A DNA stretch of 64,000 nt, from contig OX393577.1 in assembly GCA_947652605.1 (NCBI GenBank), positions 47,715,494 through 47,779,493 on the forward strand, given 5' to 3'. Position 1 is the stretch's first letter, and each line of letters begins with the position of its first letter. The position numbers and the translations under genes were made by a program. The notes beneath the pieces were generated by a model. It was not told the origin of the DNA and made no database searches. It worked only from the letters and a program-made list of their open reading frames with translations. This stretch comes from Elmis aenea. Taxonomy: Eukaryota > Arthropoda > Insecta > Coleoptera > Elmidae. This document shows positions 59,905 to 64,000 of the stretch, in pieces.

Positions 59905-60665
59905 ACGTATTTGAAAAAAACGGAAGGTGGCTTGAATATATAATACAGTTAATAGGCACATCACCTTTCTTTAGATAAATGGGATGAATCCCTTCAATAA
60001 ATCCCATTTTTATTTTGTTCTTAATAATTTTCAGTTAACAATACTATTTATATATCGCAATTATAAAAATAGATGATTTATTAAACTTTTTTTGCTTATT
60101 TTCCTGATATTCCTTAATGTAAACTAATTTGCCTGGTTTAGTTCAAGCTTTATTGACTGTAAATCACATCAAAATCCTTTAACAATACATAAATATAAAT
60201 TTTACTTACCCATTTCGAAAATAAACACGTTCTTCTGTAGCCGGTAACTCGTGGTCGGACTAGAGTTACAATATTTGGCACCGATCAAGCGCAATTTGGG
60301 ATCACCTACGGACCATGCAACGCATATTCGCGTCCAACCGCGGTCAACTCAGTGCTATCTGTAGGTCGAGTTAATGCGAAAATAGCACCGATATCAACCT
60401 GATCGCGTTGTGTTGCCGTGCTAAACGCGTTCACACCGGTGCAAACTACGGTTTTAGCGACTCTGCAACCGGGCCCCAAGAGTAGGTAATCATGTATGGT
60501 TAAACAACGACAAAATGAAATAAAATATCTTCGACTAAAAAATTTAAAATGATTCTTACAAATATAAACCAAAGGCAATGGTGCATCCAGGGTGTGTTAT
60601 ACTATTGAATTAGAAGTGCTTTTTTGGCCTTTTTAGGCCTTCCCCTTTGTCTTTTTTCTCCCAGG

Positions 60666-60969
60666 CAGAGGCGGATCTAGGTTTTTCGGGGCCCCATTTT
60701 TTGTTAGATTAATAATCTTTAAATTGTGGTTTAAAATTCATTTTTAATTACATCAACATCAGAGTTGAAATATATTTTTTTATGAATTGGTGTTGAATGA
60801 CAAACATTACCTACACATTATGTAAAAAAAACATAAGAAATATAGAAATGTTATTAACAAAAACTTATAAACAAACAAAATTTGTGATAATAATTTAATT
60901 TTTGTGGGACCTTGACACTTGGAGGCCCAGGGCTTAAGCCCTATTAGTCCCTATCTAGATCCGCCCCTG
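60666..60969. mobile_element. hAT MITE, CAGAGGCGGAT family
   Basis: Ends CAGAGGCGGATCTAGG and CTAGATCCGCCCCTG with a perfect 8-bp duplication CTCCCAGG (60658-60665, 60970-60977). Same family as 7109-7307. Confidence 0.88.
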
Positions 60970-61329
60970 CTCCCAGGGGTATTTGTTTTGCTTCTGGCGG
61001 TGGAATGACATATTTTAATCTTATACCTAATATGTTTATCCTACATATAAAATTTTTAATGGCCTTAACGCCATCGCACACATATTTGGTTCACTACTAA
61101 TGTCATATTTCGTGCGCGTGTGACATTCAGTATTTTGGTGTTACATTTTAGATATTTTTCTATTTATTTATATTTATAAATAAATTTGGTACATTTATGA
61201 TTATTTTTTGTCACAAATTTACTGTTTTTTGGGATATATTTCGTGTTACATATTACATTATACTTACATGTCACATTTAATTACTTGCCTTTAAAATTTT
61301 AGTCTCCATCAGAATCAATAAAAACAGTA

Positions 61330-61501
61330 TAACATGAAATTTAAAAAAAATTGTCTATCGCCAGTTTGGCATCGTAGAAAAAAACATTTAAACGTCATTT
61401 TATAAACAATTTTTCACGATTTACAAAAATATAAGGTTCCCCATGAACCTTATACAATAACAAAGTTATAGAGTTGCGACAGACAAACCGAATCACCCTG
61501 T
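61330..61501 (-). repeat. Terminal repeat, CCGGGTGATTCAGTTTGACT family
   Basis: Ends GACAAACCGAATCACCCTG before TA; shares AACGTCATTTTATAAAC and GTTATAGAGTTGCGACAG with the other copies. Confidence 0.7.
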
Positions 61502-61509
61502 ATGTTTCA

Positions 61510-62340
61510 TTTGTAAAAAAAATAACCTTAAACATATAAACCGTTTCTTTCGGATACCGAGTAACGCGATAGTAAAATGAACGTGGTAAAATAATAACAG
61601 CTCATTAAAAAAATGACGTATTAATGTCTTTATAATAAATACTTGAAATAATAATAAAGCATCTACAAGTATAAATATTTTGAAATATTACTTATCGATT
61701 ACATATCAGACACTCGCAAAACATATTAATTATGTGTGAACTGTTTTCTCGCCAAACAAAAAAGTATAGAATGTTGGAATGAAGTAACAGAATAAACTGC
61801 GATAAAATCGACAGATTAATAGAAAAAATCGTCGACTCATTGTGTATAAATTGCTTTTACCTGACTGTTCGCTTCGTTTACTAAATCATTCATAAATTCC
61901 AATCCCCTTAACTGCAATCATTACAAATCGTAATTACAGACCACAAACATTGTAACGCTGATTGTTATTTAATGGTTTTTAGAAAAGTAGGGCGTACTTA
62001 GGGTTATCGAAGAAAAACAGCAACTTGGAGCATTGCTTTTTTGAGGCAAATAATGACGTTTTGCTACTGACGTTTCTCTGATTTTTTATAATAATGAAGT
62101 TTGTGAACCATACGTATACTTAAGTTCTACTTACATTTAATTTTGACTTGTAAATAAAATTTCCAAAACCTAAAAGACTTCTTACTAAACAACATTACTT
62201 TGTGATTATTTTAAATAATTGCAAAACTTGAAAGGCAAAAAAAATGTATATTATTGTCACCTTGGCTTTAGAGGCTAAACCTTAGACAACGTGAGCTTGT
62301 CGGTGTATCTCGGGATCTATAAAGAAGCTAAATAACAATC
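61510..62340. other. Intron sequence; nothing recognised
   Basis: No exon, RNA gene or element end could be supported. Confidence 0.4.
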
Positions 62341-62349
62341 ATAAAATAA

Positions 62350-62640
62350 GCAGATTTACTAAGGTGCATCCACATCTAGCGCGCTGAAGCGCGCCAAACC
62401 GCGCAATACGTTCGCGAACGTTGCAGTTCGTGCTATTTGGACGTGTAATGTACGCGGTTTGCCGTTCTAAACAGACGAGCATAACCGTTTTGCGATGTTT
62501 CGAGCGGTACGGCGCAGTTTGGGGCGCTTGGTTTGGCGAACAAAAGGAACACACGGACAAAACAGAATTCTTACAAAACGGTGACTGGATCAATGTATAA
62601 ATACGACCATCTCGACAGGTGGCTCTAGGACCGACTCGGA
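62350..62640. repeat. GC-rich CGCGC segment, possible single transposon arm
   Basis: AAGGTGCATCCACATCTAGC then GCGCGCTGAAGCGCGC and CGTTCGCGAACG palindromes stand out from the AT-rich surroundings and recall the GC-rich ends at 24703 and 42840. Only one end seen. Confidence 0.4.
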
Positions 62641-62784
62641 GTCTACTGTTCACTGTCTACTGTCAAAGATTTTGTGAAAAGTAATAAAAAAATGTAAAAA
62701 CATTTTTTCAAACGTTTTCCTATGTATGGTAGTATATAGAATTAAAGTGTCTATTAGAATAAATAAAAAAGTATACTATGTAAT

Positions 62785-62957
62785 AAAGAAAAAAAATATG
62801 GATATTGCCTATCTGATATTTTTCATCGTAGAAAAAGCATTTTAACGTCATTTTAAAGAAAAGTCTCTTCAATTTACAAAAATTTGGGATTCATAGGGGT
62901 TTCCTCTAAAACAACAAAATTATAGGGGTGCGACAATCATACTGAGTCACCCGGTAT
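62785..62957 (-). repeat. Terminal repeat, CCGGGTGATTCAGTTTGACT family
   Basis: Ends CAATCATACTGAGTCACCCG-G before TA; alignable with 50185-50381 and 61330-61501. Confidence 0.7.
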
Positions 62958-63633
62958 ATTATACTATAGATGTTTTTCTAAAGCCCGTTAAGAAATTTTT
63001 CCCATTCAGTTATGATTAAAAAATTTAAAATGTAATGTTAAAGTTGTTTTCATCATAAGAATACAAGCACAAAACAGTAACAATAACTGCTTATGTTTAT
63101 TGTATTGGACTTAATACTGAAAAATATTAAACATTTCAAATTTCTTATTTGGACTTTAGCGTTCATAAATATCTCCTAGATAAATTTATTCCCGTGCTAA
63201 TGCAATATATTTTCCTTGTTATTTTATCGTAGATAATTAATTCCTGAAACAATATTTACAATACAGTAAATTTCTCGAGTTTTAATAAAAGCGAAGCAAG
63301 AAAATTTATTGCACAAATTGATATATACACCGTAGTAGCAGTAATAATTTTAATCGGTCTCTTGAGACTCCGGAAGTGGAGCCCATTCCAAATATTCCAG
63401 TATCTTGATTCCACCAATAATAATGTTCTGAGCCCATCAAAGCGTAAATAAACTAGAGCTTTAAATATTTTGTACTGATAATAGAAGTTTTTATTTTACG
63501 AAAAAAAAATGGACAAAAATATGTTTTCTAGCACTTTAATTCCAAATGAACTACCTCCAGATATTCAAGAGAGTTTAAAAATTTGAAAAATTGTTGGTAT
63601 AACTAAACTATAAAATAAATTTTGTAATTTCAG

Positions 63634-63744
63634 ATGATATGGACGTTACGCAGGAACCAGATTTTGATGTACGTGAATTAAGTTCAACAGGAAGACAACT
63701 GGAAGTCGATCTTGGAGGTGCCGTCCATCTAGCCTGCCCACCAG
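63634..63744 (+). CDS. Internal exon of the same multi-Ig receptor gene (exon C, first part of a third Ig domain)
   Basis: A 111-nt open exon with acceptor TTTCAG ending at 63633 and donor AG|GTAATA at 63744/63745. Both boundaries are phase 1. It completes a Tyr codon with exon B and continues as an acidic linker (DDMDVTQEPDFDVREL) followed by the A'-B strands of another Ig domain, ending just after the first cysteine (GGAVHLACPPG). The rest of that domain must lie in an exon beyond the window. The short length and lack of a complete domain make this call depend on the splice signals and the exact frame match with exon B. Confidence 0.8.
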
Positions 63745-63906
63745 GTAATATCTTCCTCTTTTTTAACAATTATCTTTGTATAACGCTAGAGCATTATAGA
63801 GTATTATAGACTGCAAAGCTTTTATTTTGTACCATGGAAAATGTCTTAACATAATTTTTTTTCGCCTGCAAACAACCTTTTTACTCTTGTGTTTTATAAA
63901 AAAAAA

Positions 63907-64000
63907 CTAGCTGATTTACCCGGCGTTGCACGGGTGATTACAATTCTCTTTTATCAATCACAGACTACTCGCGCTTCGCGCTCGCGCTCGGCGGACGTTC
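63907..64000 (-). mobile_element. 3' end of a Helitron (continues past the window)
   Basis: On the - strand: hairpin CCCGTGCAACGCCGGG, then TAAATCAG and terminal CTAG followed by T, the canonical Helitron 3' terminus and insertion site. The inner part is GC-rich (CGCGCTTCGCGCTCGCGCTC on the + strand). It shares GTAATC-CCCGTGCAACGCCGGG with the Helitron at 19836-21020. It lies about 160 bp after exon C. Confidence 0.8.

Larger units (their letters stand above)
57796..60475 (+). mobile_element. Probable Harbinger-type element with Myb-like accessory gene remnant
   Basis: Ends GGCCCGATTGCATGGGATTC and the complement-like ... TGCAACCGGGCC. No clear target duplication. The inside carries a decayed Myb/SANT-like gene of the kind paired with Harbinger nucleases. 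The right end is GC-rich. Confidence 0.5.
51430..63633 (+). other. Intron of about 12.2 kb in the Ig receptor gene
   Basis: Bounded by GTAAGT at 51430 and TTTCAG at 63633. It contains a snap-back element (52029-53312), a hAT relic, a Harbinger-type Myb-like relic, a hAT MITE, a short MITE and two copies of a dispersed terminal repeat. No other Ig exon was recognised. Confidence 0.75.

Overview
This is a piece of an animal nuclear genome, almost certainly an insect. It is AT-rich, has a canonical GT/AG exon-intron structure with very long introns, carries (TTAGG)n-type repeats, and is crowded with arthropod-type transposable elements (hAT, mariner, pogo, PIF/Harbinger, piggyBac, Helitron, Penelope-like, non-LTR, a tRNA-derived SINE and many snap-back DNA elements). 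A beetle or similar large-genome insect would fit, but the order cannot be fixed from the sequence alone.

Host gene on the + strand: three exons (2627-2986, 51160-51429, 63634-63744) splice together in frame, all with phase-1 boundaries, and encode successive immunoglobulin domains of a large cell-surface adhesion receptor. The gene runs off both ends of the window; the introns are about 48.2 kb and 12.2 kb. Almost everything else lies inside these introns.

Nested genes on the - strand: two paralogous genes sit antisense in the 48-kb intron. The larger (8496-11795, two exons, 66-nt intron, predicted 1077 aa) and the smaller (23576-24544, 322 aa, one exon) share a start (MSGY-x-CPPCDV-x-D), an N-terminal Cys-rich segment, a conserved G-x-AW ... 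RRP motif, long low-complexity repeats and a C-terminal transmembrane anchor. I do not recognise the family; it is the best candidate here for an undescribed gene family. A third possible small gene is at 26063-26287 (-).

Mobile DNA: five hAT insertions keep perfect 8-bp target duplications (4226-4550, 7109-7307, 30791-31337, 46752-48627, 56473-57216, plus 60666-60969 as the sixth); 7661-7799 and 32360-33250 have one-mismatch duplications. Long snap-back elements bounded by TA and CCGGGTG/CACCCTG-type ends fill much of the intron (13.5-17.2, 17.2-18.9, 19.3-21.3, 28.8-31.4, 35.2-36.9, 48.6-50.2, 52.0-53.3 kb). Several are nested: a four-level stack at 42.8-45.1 kb, a three-level stack at 19.3-21.3 kb, and a Penelope-in-hAT-in-snap-back stack at 46.7-50.2 kb. 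A 147-bp tandem satellite enclosed by inverted repeats lies just upstream of the larger nested gene (12131-13009). All transposase or reverse-transcriptase fragments seen are broken or truncated.
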